A stretch of DNA of 64,000 nt, taken from positions 1,183,665 to 1,247,664 of the forward strand of contig CAUYUJ010000891.1 in the NCBI GenBank assembly GCA_963575745.1, given 5' to 3'. The notes beneath the pieces were generated by a model, which was not told the origin of the DNA, ran no database searches, and saw only the letters and a list, made by a program, of their open reading frames with translations. Both the position numbers and the translations under genes were made by a program. Of the stretch, positions 48,241 to 58,374 are shown piece after piece (position 1 is the stretch's first letter; every line of letters starts with the position of its first letter). Source of the DNA: Prorocentrum cordatum (lineage: Eukaryota > Sar > Dinophyceae > Prorocentrales > Prorocentraceae).

Positions 48241-49182
48241 ATGCCATCCGACAAGATCAGGATCATCAAGAGCCGGAGCGCCCGCTCGCTGCGGAGCTTG
48301 AGGCACCAGACGCTAAAGGCCCAGGGCGACGACTTCCAGCCCGACGAGGACCTGGAGGTTATTCCCGAGAACATGGAGGAGGATCCCGATTCGGAGCTCG
48401 AGATGAACTGGGACCAGACTCCGGATCCTTGGATCGACGGTGTGCTGAGCTCGATCACCTACGAGGAGGAGAGCATGACGGAGGTGGAGAAGGAGCTGTT
48501 CTTCGAGGGTGCCTTCCTGCTCAGCCCAGCTGCGCGCACCTGGAGGAGGTGGTCGATCAAACTGATGCTGTACCTCAGGGTGTGCGCGATCTCCCGTCTG
48601 TCGGCGATCGTAGCCCCTCGCATGTCCAAGGTAAGGAGCGAGGAGGAGGAAGCGAAGGCGAGCTGCTCCCATCCGATGGAGGCGAGGTGGAGCGGCGGAA
48701 ACGGATACGGGTACTACACGAAGTGCCGGATCTGCGACACCCGGCTCAGCTTCGTGAGGAAGACGAAGGAGGAGATCGAGGACACCAAGCGCAAGGTGGT
48801 TGCCAAGCGCGAGTCCAAGATGAAGGTCGAGAAGAAGGAGCCGCCGGCGGAGATCAAGGTCGAGCCGCCGAGGTACAAGGCTCCGTCGAAGTACGTCGAG
48901 TTCTGCGAAGGGGTCCCGGTCAAGCCTCCGCCGCCAATGGTGAGGAAGTCCATGCCTGTCGCGAAGCCGAGGGCGATCAGCGGCGCGGCCAGCAGCAGCG
49001 GTGCGGCAAGCAGCAACAGCGGCAACCTCAGCGGCATCGAGAAGGGGTTCGAGACGATTCAGTGGATGATGGCGGAGGACCGCAAGGAGCGCCAGCAGCA
49101 GATGGACCTGCTGATCAGCGTGATGAAGGGGCTCGGAGCTCAGCGCCCAGTGGCCGCGCTTCAGGAGGACGAGGAGAGCTAG
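48241..49182 (+). CDS. internal copia ORF with a CxH..CxxC zinc-binding-like motif
   Basis: The frame 1 reading is 313 residues from the ATG at 48241. An upstream in-frame ATG at 48178 is cut off by a TAG at 48223. The N-terminal part is acidic (DEDLEVIPENMEEDPDSELE). MTEVEKELFFEGAFLL leads to a basic helix (TWRRWSIKLMLYLRVCAISR). A CSHP..GGNGYGYYTKCRICDTRL motif (~142-172) could bind zinc. A Lys/Glu-rich linker, a Ser/Ala-rich linker and a Gln-rich coiled-coil-like end (DRKERQQQMDLLISVMKGLG) follow. Function is unknown. It ends at a TAG, and coding then resumes in frame 0. Confidence 0.7.
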   Translation: MPSDKIRIIKSRSARSLRSLRHQTLKAQGDDFQPDEDLEVIPENMEEDPDSELEMNWDQTPDPWIDGVLSSITYEEESMTEVEKELFFEGAFLLSPAARTWRRWSIKLMLYLRVCAISRLSAIVAPRMSKVRSEEEEAKASCSHPMEARWSGGNGYGYYTKCRICDTRLSFVRKTKEEIEDTKRKVVAKRESKMKVEKKEPPAEIKVEPPRYKAPSKYVEFCEGVPVKPPPPMVRKSMPVAKPRAISGAASSSGAASSNSGNLSGIEKGFETIQWMMAEDRKERQQQMDLLISVMKGLGAQRPVAALQEDEES

Positions 49183-50335
49183 GCGCCACCTGGAGTGACG
49201 CATGCACGGAGGCAGCCGCAGCAGGAAATCTACTTGCCCCAGCTGATCAGACGGCAGCCCTTTTTGGGCCGGACGCTTCCGGCCCTGCCGACCTCTCGGG
49301 TCGATCTGCAAGGCTTGAAGCCAAGTGTCCTGAGGAAAAAGGAAGCCTTGCCCATGTTGCTCCTTCCCGCCCTCCCTCCTCTGCCTCATCACTCTCCTTC
49401 CTGAGCAGAAAGATCCCAGCCCAGGCTGAGATCCTTGACGCCCTTCCCGACCCAGGGTCCCACGGTAGCTGGATTGTCAAAAGCTTCAGGACCGCGGCGA
49501 GAGACCTCGCCCGACCGGTCAGAAGCCGGGCTCCTCGTTTCGCGTCAGGGGTCTGGGACCTGGAGACCGGTAAGAGGGTCAGTCAAGATGAGGTTTCCTC
49601 TTTGCTCTCCTGGGTTCCTAGGCGTCTTTCGGATCAAGAAAAAGGGGTTTGGGCCACACAGCTGGCTATGGGGCGGTCAGGAGGCCGGAATTTCGGAGAC
49701 CCGCTCGATGGGGTTCGAAGGCTCCGGGTCCTCGACTCAGCGTCAGGGACGGTCGTGCTGGACGAGCTCTGCGTCCTGTTGTCCTTCACGGCTGTCGCCG
49801 AGGCCTTAGATGGTCTCCCCGCCAGTTCCCTGGACATCGAGCTCTGGACCGAGACTGCCGGGGCCCCAGTCGGCCTTGACCCTAGACATCCAGTTTTCTG
49901 GGGGCAGGCGGAGTCCGAGATCACGGGAGAGCTTCAGGAGGCTTCGGGAGCAGCGAGTTCGACCTGGTGTTTCGCGGACCGCTTCGCGGACTTCGAACAG
50001 GACACTTACGTTTCGCCTGCAGTTCCGAGGAGGGCCCGTCAGCAAGCTCTGCAGGTCTTGGAAGGGGCGGGGATTAGGAAAGTTAAGAGACGTGCTCGAA
50101 AGGACGTTCAGAAAGCCCCGAAGAGTTTGGGGGCTACGATATGTCTCGAGCTCTTCTCTGCCCCGAGGGTCGAGCCCGAGCTCAGGCGTCTGGGTTTCCC
50201 CACTTCCCCCTCCCTCGATCTTAGGACGGGGTGGGATTTCCGCAAGGTCGAGGACCGAAGACGTCTTTGGAAGCTTCTGGACGCTGAGAACCCTCTCACG
50301 ATCCTGATGTCCCCCCCCCTGCACGGTGTTTAGCA
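49183..50335 (+). CDS. copia polyprotein segment, N-terminal half of a methyltransferase-like module
   Basis: This is the frame 0 reading. After a linker (ATWSDACTEAAAAGNLLAPA) come GVWDLETGKRVSQDEVSSLL and DELCVLLSFTAVAEALDGLP. The start of a Rossmann-like module follows: ATICLELFSAPRVEPELRRL (~50131), DLRTGWDFRKVEDRRRLWKL, then LTILMSPP at about 50299-50318. ELFS resembles SAM-binding motif I of C5-methyltransferases, and SPP is the start of their PC motif. The frame then runs out through the nine-C run and stops at 50331-50333. The module continues in frame 1. Confidence 0.7.
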
Positions 50336-53300
50336 TTTCCAGGACGACGGCTGACCAGATGGATCCGGCTAAGAGGGCCCAGGCCGAGCAAGAGGCCCTG
50401 CTTTTCATCTCTGTCTGTGCTCAGGTTGCGTCATGCCAGCATCAGAAGAGGCGCTTCTTCCTGCTCGAGCATCCTTTGACCGCCAGCAGCTGGCAGTTGG
50501 CGAGCATTCAGAAGCTCGCGGCTCTTGAGGGGGTTCGCTACGTGGACATGGATCAGTGCGCTTTCGGGCTTTCGGTGTCCCCAGGGACCCTCTCCAAGAA
50601 ACCCACCAGGCTGTTGTCCAACAGTCACGATCTCCTGCGCGCCTGCTCTCGCAAGTGCACCGGAGATCATGAGCACCTGCATTTGGTGGGAGGGGCCAGG
50701 ACGAGGGCGTCGCAGCAGTACCCCCGTGAGCTCGTGGCCGCGCTCTGCAAGGGGGTGGAGCTGACCGCCGCGCGCGCTCTTTTTTGCCAGCCGCCAGAGG
50801 ACGATCCGTCCTATCCCGCCAGAATGTCTGAGGAGGGAGCTCAACAGGTAGACTCAGACACCGACGAGGAAGAAGATCTTTCCCCCTCCCCTCCAGGTCC
50901 AGGGGATCCGCCCCCAGGGGATGACCCAGTGCCCGGGGTTCCGCCAGAAACGGGGGGTCCTTCCGAGCCGAGGCTCGACCGAGAAACTCAAAACGAAGTG
51001 CACAAGCTGCACGCTAACTTGGGTCATCCCAGGCATGAAGAGTTTGTCCGGTCCCTTAAAGTTGCTAAGGTACGAGATGATATCGTCAGGTGGGTGGCGA
51101 AGTCTTTCCGATGCCCTCAGTGTGATGGGGAGGCTCGTCCGCACTGGAGGCGTCGAGCCCAGCTTCCTCGGACGTATCGTTTCAACAAGCTTGCGGCAGT
51201 GGATCTGTTTTACATCCAGGCTTTCGGAGAGAATATCCCGGTGCTGAATACAATAGATCACGGGTCCAACTATCAATGCTGTACGGTCTTGAAAAATGCT
51301 ACGGCTCAACAGGTGTGGTCGGGCTTCGTTCGGACCTGGGTGCGGCCGATGGGGGTGCCGGAGATACTCATGTCAGATGGAGGTCCCGAATTTGAGGCCA
51401 TCTTCCAGCGTGCTCTTGAGAATCTGGGGGTGTATCATCACGTTTGCGATGCCGAGAGCCCACACCAAAACGGAAGGTGCGAGAGACACGGGGGACTCGT
51501 CAAGACCGCTCTGTTTAAGGCTATGAAGGCGACCTCGATTAAAGACCGCGAGGAGCTGGAGGACCTAATTTGTGAGGTTGTCTCGGCGAAAAACCGTTTC
51601 AGCAATCGTGGGGGGTATTCGCCGTTTCAGATGGTATTTGGAGAGAACCCCCGCATGCCTCAGCATCTTCTCTCCGACGACGCCGTGGACGAAGTCGGTG
51701 TTCAGGACTTAGTGCTTGGCACACGGGACTCTGAGAGTCCAGCCTCGACTTTCGCTCGAAAGCATTTCCTGCGTGAGGAGGCACGTCGCGCGGTGATGTC
51801 TCTGGATGTCACGGAACGTTTGAAGTACGCCGCCCGGGCCAGACGTCATGCCGATATTGCTTTCCGACCTGGTACGTGGGTGTATGTGTGGAGAAAGCCG
51901 CACGGAGGCAAGCAGAGAGAGGGCTCTCGGGCCCGCTGGACCGGTCCCGGGGCCGTGGTTTTTCAACAGGGCACTACCGTGTGGGTGGCAATGCGCACCC
52001 GACTGCTTAAATGCTCGTCAGAACAGGTCCGAGAGGCGGCTCGTGACGAAGCCCAGGGAGCTGAGCTTCTTGACTCCCAGGCCTTGGCCGGTCTTCGATC
52101 GGAGCTCCAGAATTCATCTGGTCGTGTCGGGGCCGTTGACGTCGAGGCTGAGGGACCTCCCCCCCCTGAGGCCTGGGACGCCAGGGAGCCGGATCGAGAA
52201 GCGTTTGCCCCTCGGGTCGGCCAAGTCGAGCGACCAGTTTTGCCGGCGCCGCCGGTCGAGCCTGCGGCTGTGGCACCTCCCGTTGTCTCGGTCAATCAAG
52301 ATACGACCACGGGAGGGCGAACTGCCACCGTTTCACATAGTAGCCGCCAGCCGCCCTCGTCGACTGGAACGACACCGCCTCCCGAAACTACTAGGTGGGG
52401 CCCCCTTCCCGAGGCGCTAAGACAAGCCCTCGATGCCCCACCGCTTCCGAGGTCCCTTGCTCCCTTTCCTGTCTCTCCTCCTCCTGTCGTTCCTGCCTTG
52501 CCCTCACCCTCCATTCCTCCACCCGCGGACCCCACAGAGGTGGTTCCTCCCCCCCAGCAGAGACCAAGGCTCACTCCAGTCGAGAAGGCGGGCGGTCCAG
52601 GACGCGTTCAGCGAGCCGTGCAGGAGTTCGATCGGAGATCGGGCGGAGTTTTGGGCAATGATGTTCCGCTGTGCATCCTCCGGGACCGGACTTCTCGACC
52701 GTCGCCTGCCGGTTCCGCTCCTCTCGCTCCCAGACCGACTGTCAGGTCCAGGTCCCCGGTCCGATCCGAGACGCCGGCCCAAGGACCAGGCGAGGCCTCC
52801 AGGGGCCCAGATGACGCCAGCTGGTTTGCTGGGTACGCCGATCGGGAAGATCCTCAGGACGACGACCTCTGGAATGAGTTGTGCAGCTGGTACGGTTGGA
52901 AGTCGGATTTCTGGGAAGCATCATCTAGTTTTGCCTCGCCCCCTTCCAAGTGCACGAGTGGCGCACCTCCGGCACGCAGAGGCGCGGAGGTCTCTTTGAA
53001 GAATTTGACCTTGGAAGAGAGGCGCCTTTTCGATTTTTCCGATTTAAAGGAATGGCAGGCGATCGTCCAGTCAGGAGCCGCGCGGGTTGCCCCGTCTGCC
53101 GAGGCTCAGCTGATTCGCCGCCGATGCCCCGACCGGGTTCTGGGATCCAGGATGGTTCGCAGGTTCAAGCCCCAGGGGGGCTTAGGGGCGCCTCCAGAGG
53201 CCAAGTCTAGGTGGTGCGTGCAGGGTCATCACGACCCAGATGGGGGGGAGCTTCAGGTATACGCCCCGACCCCACAGGCAGAGAGTTTAATGTTGACCCT

Positions 53301-53728
53301 CCAGGCGATCTCCTCCCTCAACTGGACACTTGAGGTGGCTGACGCCAAGAACGCTTTCTGCCCGTCAGACCGCCTCAGGCGCCCTAGAGGCGCGATCTTT
53401 TGCGAGCCATGCCAAGGTCTGAATCTGGCTCCTGGTGAACTGATCGAGCTCGTCGCGCCCGTATACGGTCTGAACGATGCCCCGTTATTGTGGCATAGGA
53501 CCCTTACCGATTACCTTGTCACGGACGGCTTCCAAAAATCGTTGCTTGAACCTTGTCTGTGGGTTAAGCGTTCCAGCACGGGGGCCCCCAGAGCGATTTG
53601 TCTCATTGAGGTCGATGACCTCACTATAGCTGCCCATCCGGAGGAAAAGGACGGGCTCAGGTCTCGCCTTCAGTCTCGTTTCAATTTCGGGAAGTGGAAG
53701 ATTGGGGAATCTGATTTCGCTGGGCGCC
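50320..53728 (+). CDS. copia pol: methyltransferase-like C-terminal half, integrase and reverse transcriptase (3-prime truncated by gap)
   Basis: This is the frame 1 reading; numbering is from the GTG at 50326. It opens with CTVFS (the Cys following SPP), then FFLLEHP (~44-50), a DQCAFGL motif and KKPTRLLSNS, all typical of this module. The integrase has H229, H234, C263 and C266, then catalytic D293, D351 and E386 (DD35E), with GGYSPFQMVFGENP after it. It ends with a basic C-terminal fold (RARWTGPGAVVFQQGTTVWV). A proline-rich linker follows (~600-800). The reverse transcriptase (from ~955) has D1006 in EVADAKNAF, YGLNDAPLLWH (~1047) and the catalytic D1097-D1098 in EVDDLTIA. The frame enters the N gap 36 codons later; the (GAC)n beyond the gap is not part of the protein. 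Confidence 0.92.
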
Positions 53729-53828
53729 NNNNNNNNNNNNNNNNNNNNNNNNNNNNNNNNNNNNNNNNNNNNNNNNNNNNNNNNNNNNNNNNNNNNNNNN
53801 NNNNNNNNNNNNNNNNNNNNNNNNNNNN
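53729..53828. other. assembly gap of 100 N
   Basis: Exactly 100 N usually marks a scaffold gap of unknown length. It separates the copia RT from a (GAC)n tract, so RNase H, the 3-prime LTR and an unknown amount of DNA are missing. Confidence 1.
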
Positions 53829-54370
<542 letters not shown>

Positions 54371-54549
54371 GCCCCTGGACTTAAGTCGGGCCTGTCCCTC
54401 TACAGGAGGAATATGCAGAAATAGTCCAATAATGGTCTGGAAACTATTCTTTGAGCATTGTTTGACCATTTTGGCGTATTTGTTTTGATATTTTTCATTT
54501 TTCGTCGAAGATCCCCCTGTAGGGGGATACGCCCGACTTGCCCCTGGAC
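54371..54549. mobile_element. TIR element Y, copy 1, with a 10-bp target-site duplication
   Basis: The element occupies 54381-54539. It starts TTAAGTCGGGCCTGTCCCTC and ends GGGGGATACGCCCGACTT, so ~28-bp ends are inverted. GCCCCTGGAC flanks it directly on both sides (54371-54380 and 54540-54549). The interior is A+T-rich (TTTGAGCATTGTTTGACC, TTTCGTCGAAGATCC) and non-coding. Two further copies lie at 55929-56096 and 62096-62258. The class is probably Mutator-like or hAT-like, judging only by duplication length. Confidence 0.92.
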
Positions 54550-54596
54550 TCCCCCTGGCAGGGTCCCGCAGCCGGTGCCCCCGCCGTGTTCCCCTC

Positions 54597-54795
54597 GTGG
54601 CCCCTGGGGGGTCCTGCGGGGCGCGCCGCCGAGAGGCCTGGGCGGGCGCGTACTGGCGCTACCGCTCCGCCGCCACGGCCAACGAGCCGCCCCCGCCGCT
54701 GGCGGACCTGGGCGCGGCGGGCGCGGCGCTGCTGTCGCCCTGGCTGCGCGGCCCCGAGGACGCGGACCTGCAGGCGGGGCGGCGGCAAAGCCGCC
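54597..54795 (+). CDS. hypothetical exon
   Basis: The frame reads REAWAGAYWRYRSAATANEP, PPPLADLGAAGAALLSPWLR, then GPEDADLQAG. It has high GC3 and protein-like content, ending near GCAGGCGGGG where splicing could occur. No family is recognised. It lies just downstream of TIR element Y copy 1. Confidence 0.35.
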
Positions 54796-55035
54796 GGGCA
54801 TCGAAGGAGCGCGCCCCCTGGGCAGGTCGACCGAGGGAGGCTGCCCGGGTCCCCGCGGCATTGGAATCCGGGCGTGCCGGTGCAGAATCGACGTGCGCGT
54901 TGCCGGATCCGGCCGGCTGTTTTTGGACGTCGATTCGCCCCGCTCTGGGGTGCATCCGGAATGCGGTGCCATGCGCACGTGGAGTGCCCTTGGCAGCTTT
55001 CACTCACGGGCGTTTTGCTTAAAGGGGTTCTGTCC
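54796..55035. other. unassigned spacer
   Basis: No supported feature. CCCGATCGAGTCTGGAGG at the end begins the next repeat array. Confidence 0.4.
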
Positions 55036-56160
55036 ACCCCCGATCGAGTCTGGAGGCCTCTCGGAGTCTCGACGTGCCCTACACCCCAAGCTCCGAGGAG
55101 ATAGTCGCCGTTCAATCTGGGTGTTTTTCCTCGATGCTGGCCTCGTGGGCTCCTTATCGTGTCCAGTTGGGACCATCAGAAACGGATCGGGGGCGAAACA
55201 CGACCGTCGGGGAAGGGGTCAGGAGACTTCGATCGAGTCTGGAGGCCTCTCGACGTGCCCTACACCCAGAGCTCCGACGACGTGATGGTTTCCATCCGGG
55301 TGCTTCTCCTCGACTTCGGCCTCCGGGGCCCGTTCTGGGGCCCCGGGAAGATCAAAAACGGATCGGGAGCGAAAAATTGCCCCTTGGGAAGGGGTCGTGA
55401 AGTGCCCTCTACCCCCAGAGCTCCCACGATAGGATTCTTCCAGACCGGTCGATTTTTGTTTCGATTTCGGCTTCCAGGGCCAGTGATCGGGACTTGGGAC
55501 CATCAAGAAGGTTCCAGAGCGAAGAATTTCCCTCGGGGAAGAGGTCAAGAGGCTTCAAGTCTGAAAGCTTTTCGACGTGCCTTACACAGAGTTCAGATTT
55601 TGTCTTCAGTCCATGTGTATTTTCCTCGATATCGGCCCCTGGGGCCTGTTATCGGATCGCGGGGAGTTCCGAGGCGGAAAACTACCCCCAGGGAAGTAGC
55701 CCGGAGGCCTCGAGTCTGGGGATTCCTCGACGTGCCCTGCATCCCCAGAAGCAGATCCGAGGCGAAAAACCACCCTGGCCTCGAGTCGGGAGCCCTCGCA
55801 GCGCATCGCGCCGTTGGTTCCGACGGTACGGTTGTTGCCATCCGATCGCCGCGCCTCGATTCTGGCCTCTGGCGGCCGCCCCCGGGCCCTGGGGCCCTCA
55901 AAAGCGGATCCGGAAGGAAACTCTACCCTTAAATCGGGCCTGTCCCTCTATACAGAGGGAATCTTCCAACAAAATAGCCAAAAAATCGTACGGGGAGTAT
56001 TCTTTGACCATTGTTGAACACTTTGGGGGCATTTTTGGTGTATTCTTAGCTTTTCGTCGAAAATCGGCTTGTAGGAGGGGGACAGGCCCGACTTAAAATC
56101 TACCCCCGGGAAAGGGGCCGGGACATTCGGGGCCGCGCGTTGGAGAAGTCACATCGTCGG
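55036..56160 (+). repeat. tandem ~150-190-bp repeats related to family A (family M)
   Basis: About five to six units recur from 55036, 55224, 55395, 55545, 55695 and 55780. Each has GAGTCTGGAGGCCTCTCGACG, TGCCCTACACCCAGAGCTCC, CTTCGGCCTCCGGGGCCC, CATCAAAAACGGATCGGGAGC and CCTTGGGAAGGGGTC-type blocks. The last three parallel family A. The last unit is split by TIR element Y copy 2, and its far side (56097-56175) ends with CGGCGGATGTCTGG. Confidence 0.8.
55919..56105. mobile_element. TIR element Y, copy 2, inserted in a family M repeat
   Basis: The element occupies 55929-56096. It starts TTAAATCGGGCCTGTCCCTC and ends GGGGGACAGGCCCGACTTAA. The flanks are AACTCTACCC (left) and AATCTACCC (right), a near-perfect 9-10 bp duplication. 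Removing the element would rejoin ..GGAAAC-TCTACCC-CCGGGAAAGGGG.., which is the family M wording seen at about 55677-55700. Confidence 0.92.
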
Positions 56161-56785
56161 CGGATGTCTGGCAGCCAGGGCCCTGAGTCTGGAGGCCCCT
56201 CGACAACGCTCTGCACCTCCACGCGGCAGAGACAAGTTGGTTCCTCGATTTCTGCCCCTCCCTGCCGGACCGCCGGCCTCAATGTTGATGAATTGCCGCA
56301 GGATGAGCAGTGCGTGTGTGTGTGTGTGTGTGTGGTGCGGCTCCCAGGGGTAAAGCTTTTACCACGCAGATCCACAAGGAAGCCAGTCACTTTGAGCGTA
56401 GCCCACAAACGTCTTCATCCGTTGACTGGCCTGCTCAGCGCGTCCGAGAAAGAGTTTGCGCGTCTGTGTGATCGGGACACCGTTGGGCATTCTTGGGGCA
56501 TCCTGGAGCTCCCACGTCGCAACGGCTGCACCCGCTCCGAATTTGTGGCCAGGGCGCACCCCGACTTGGACCCAGCGCAGGGCCCCGGAGGGCCCAGGGA
56601 AGGCCTCCGGGCGTCGCGCGAGGGTCACGACGGCCGTGCTCGTTGGCGAGCTCGGCGGAAACGGCGGGGCAGCATGTGTAATTACGTGTTGCCCCAGGTC
56701 CTACGTGGGTTTCCTATTTTCTCTGCACAGCCCCCGCGAGCACGACCGTCAGCATCACGATCACGATCACACCAGGACCATCCAT
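56161..56785. other. unassigned stretch with a short (GT)n
   Basis: (GT)n lies at 56310-56335. No gene is recognised. Frames open on both strands lack identifiable content. Confidence 0.4.
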
Positions 56786-56866
56786 CACGACCACCACCAT
56801 CATCTTCATCATCATCATCATCAGCATCATCAGCATCATCAGCAGCAGCACCACCATCATCATCAC

Positions 56867-56899
<33 letters not shown>

Positions 56900-57185
56900 T
56901 ATCATCATCATCATCATCATCATCTCAACCATTAGCGTCATTATCTGTGACCATCCACCGTCATCATCACGATCACCATCCCATCACCACGAATCGCAAT
57001 CCTATCATGATCATCCACCACCCACCATCATCGTCGCTACCATCATCCCATCATGACCATCCATCATCTCCATCACTACTCCGTCTTCACCATCATCGTC
57101 ACTAGCATCATCCCACCATGACCATCTTCCATCCGACATCCGCGGTCCTCATCACTATCTCCATCCCATCATGACCATCCACCAT
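56786..57185 (+). repeat. CAT-rich microsatellite region
   Basis: ATC/CAT repeats are densest at 56800-56930, degrading into ATCATGACCATCC-type phrases up to 57185. Confidence 0.92.
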
Positions 57186-57189
57186 CATG

Positions 57190-57770
57190 ACCTCGTCTGT
57201 GAGTGAATAGCGAGAGGGTGTCCAGCGGGAGCACCCTCTTCATGGGGTCTCCACTTAGATGTTGGAACCCTGGGGTCATCATAACATTTTACCAGGCTTA
57301 GCACTTGAGCACCCCCAGAGGGCAAATCGCGAGAATGTCTCGAGCGGGGGTCTCGTCTGTGAGTGGACAGCGTACAAGTCTCAAGCGGTAGACTCCTCCT
57401 TGTGGGGTCCCCACCTCCACGTTGGAGCCGGAACGAAGCATATGAAGTTTTACAAACGATACCGCTTGAGCGCCCCAAGGGGGCACATCGTGAGGATGTC
57501 TCAACGGGGTGCTTCGTCTGTGAGTGGATAGCGAGATAGCCTCAAGCGGATCACCCTCCTCATGGGGCCCTCATCTCCATGTTGGAACCCGATGTGATCA
57601 TCGGAATATTTCACCAATAGCACCTGAGCGCCCCAAGGAGGCAAATCGCGGGGATGTCTCAAGCGGGGGCGTCGCCTGCGAGTGGATAGCGAGGAAGTCT
57701 CAAGTGGGAGCCCCGTCCCTGCGGGTGATCGGCGAATTCCACCAGCATTTGAGCACCCCACGGGCGGAAA
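57190..57770 (+). repeat. four tandem ~160-bp units
   Basis: GTCTGTGAGTGGATAGCGAG or variants start units at about 57194, 57354, 57517 and 57674. Each unit then has GTCTCAAGCGG, CTCCTCATGGGGYCCYCA, CCATGTTGGAACC, GAGCGCCCCAAGGGGGC and GCGRGGATGTCTC blocks. The third and fourth are shortened. No gene is seen. Confidence 0.8.
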
Positions 57771-57860
57771 TCTATTGAAAGCCCGCGGGCCGCGCGTCGT
57801 GCGCCGCTGTGGGTTGACCCCGACGCACGCGACGTACCCCACCTCCACAAGTATACGTCG

Positions 57861-58308
57861 TTGCACGCGTCGTCGCACGCGTCGTCCGCTGGCTGCAATG
57901 CACCGTCGCGTACCAGGACTGAGGGCGCTGAGGCGCCACCGCGCCACCCGTCTCGGGACGTCGTGACGGCCTACGCGCCGATGGAGCGCGTCGTGCGTTC
58001 GTTCTTCACGTTGTCGCAAGGCCAGACGCTGCGCAAGGGCGTCACCATCGACCGCGCCAGAGATGAGGACGAGCCGCACGGGCATGTCGGACGAGCAGTG
58101 GTGGGTGCACCTCCGCGCCATGTTCCCACGCGCCACGCGCATGCGGAACCTGCTGGTCCTCCAGCCGCTATCGCGCCAGTTGCTAGGTCGTGGGCCGCTG
58201 GCGTGCCAGCTGAAGGCGTCCAAGGAGTTCGACAAGAGGGCTGCGAGCTCCAGGGCTGAAGCAGAGCAGCTCGCGCCAGAGCTGGGCTTCGCGTCGCCTC
58301 CCCCCTGA
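57861..58308 (+). pseudogene. possible decayed or spliced gene fragment
   Basis: Two protein-like readings in different frames abut. Frame 0 gives DVVTAYAPMERVVRSFFTLS, QGQTLRKGVTIDRARDEDEP (about 57954-58080). Frame 1 gives MSDEQWWVHLRAMFPRATRM, RNLLVLQPLSRQLLGRGPLA and KASKEFDKRAASSRAEAEQL (58084-58308, stop). Smooth composition across a +1 shift suggests one protein with an indel or small intron. No domain is recognised. Confidence 0.35.
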
Positions 58309-58374
58309 GCGCGGCGGGGCCCCGCTCGAGGCCCGCGGGGTTGGCCCAACGGATTACCCCCGCGCGAATTCGAA

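Larger units (their letters stand above)
45745..53728 (+). mobile_element. Ty1/copia-type LTR retrotransposon, 3-prime end lost in an assembly gap
   Basis: The domain order along the plus strand is gag, CCHC zinc knuckle, aspartic protease, a CxH..CxxC acidic/basic ORF, a methyltransferase-like module, HHCC + DD35E integrase, then a copia-type reverse transcriptase. Integrase before RT is the copia order. The coding sequence alternates frame 1, 0, 1, 0, 1 (by coordinate modulo 3). A run of nine C at 50311-50319 breaks the methyltransferase-like part. RNase H and the 3-prime LTR are not visible because 100 N follow at 53729. Most catalytic residues are intact, so the copy is either recent or kept in frame by recoding. 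Confidence 0.93.

Noticed and set aside
48241-49182. Frame 0 reading beneath the internal copia ORF as a second protein
   Set aside because: It is Gly/Arg/Gln/Glu-rich with no motif, while frame 1 has the Cys/His cluster and structured segments. I keep the open frame only as an observation.
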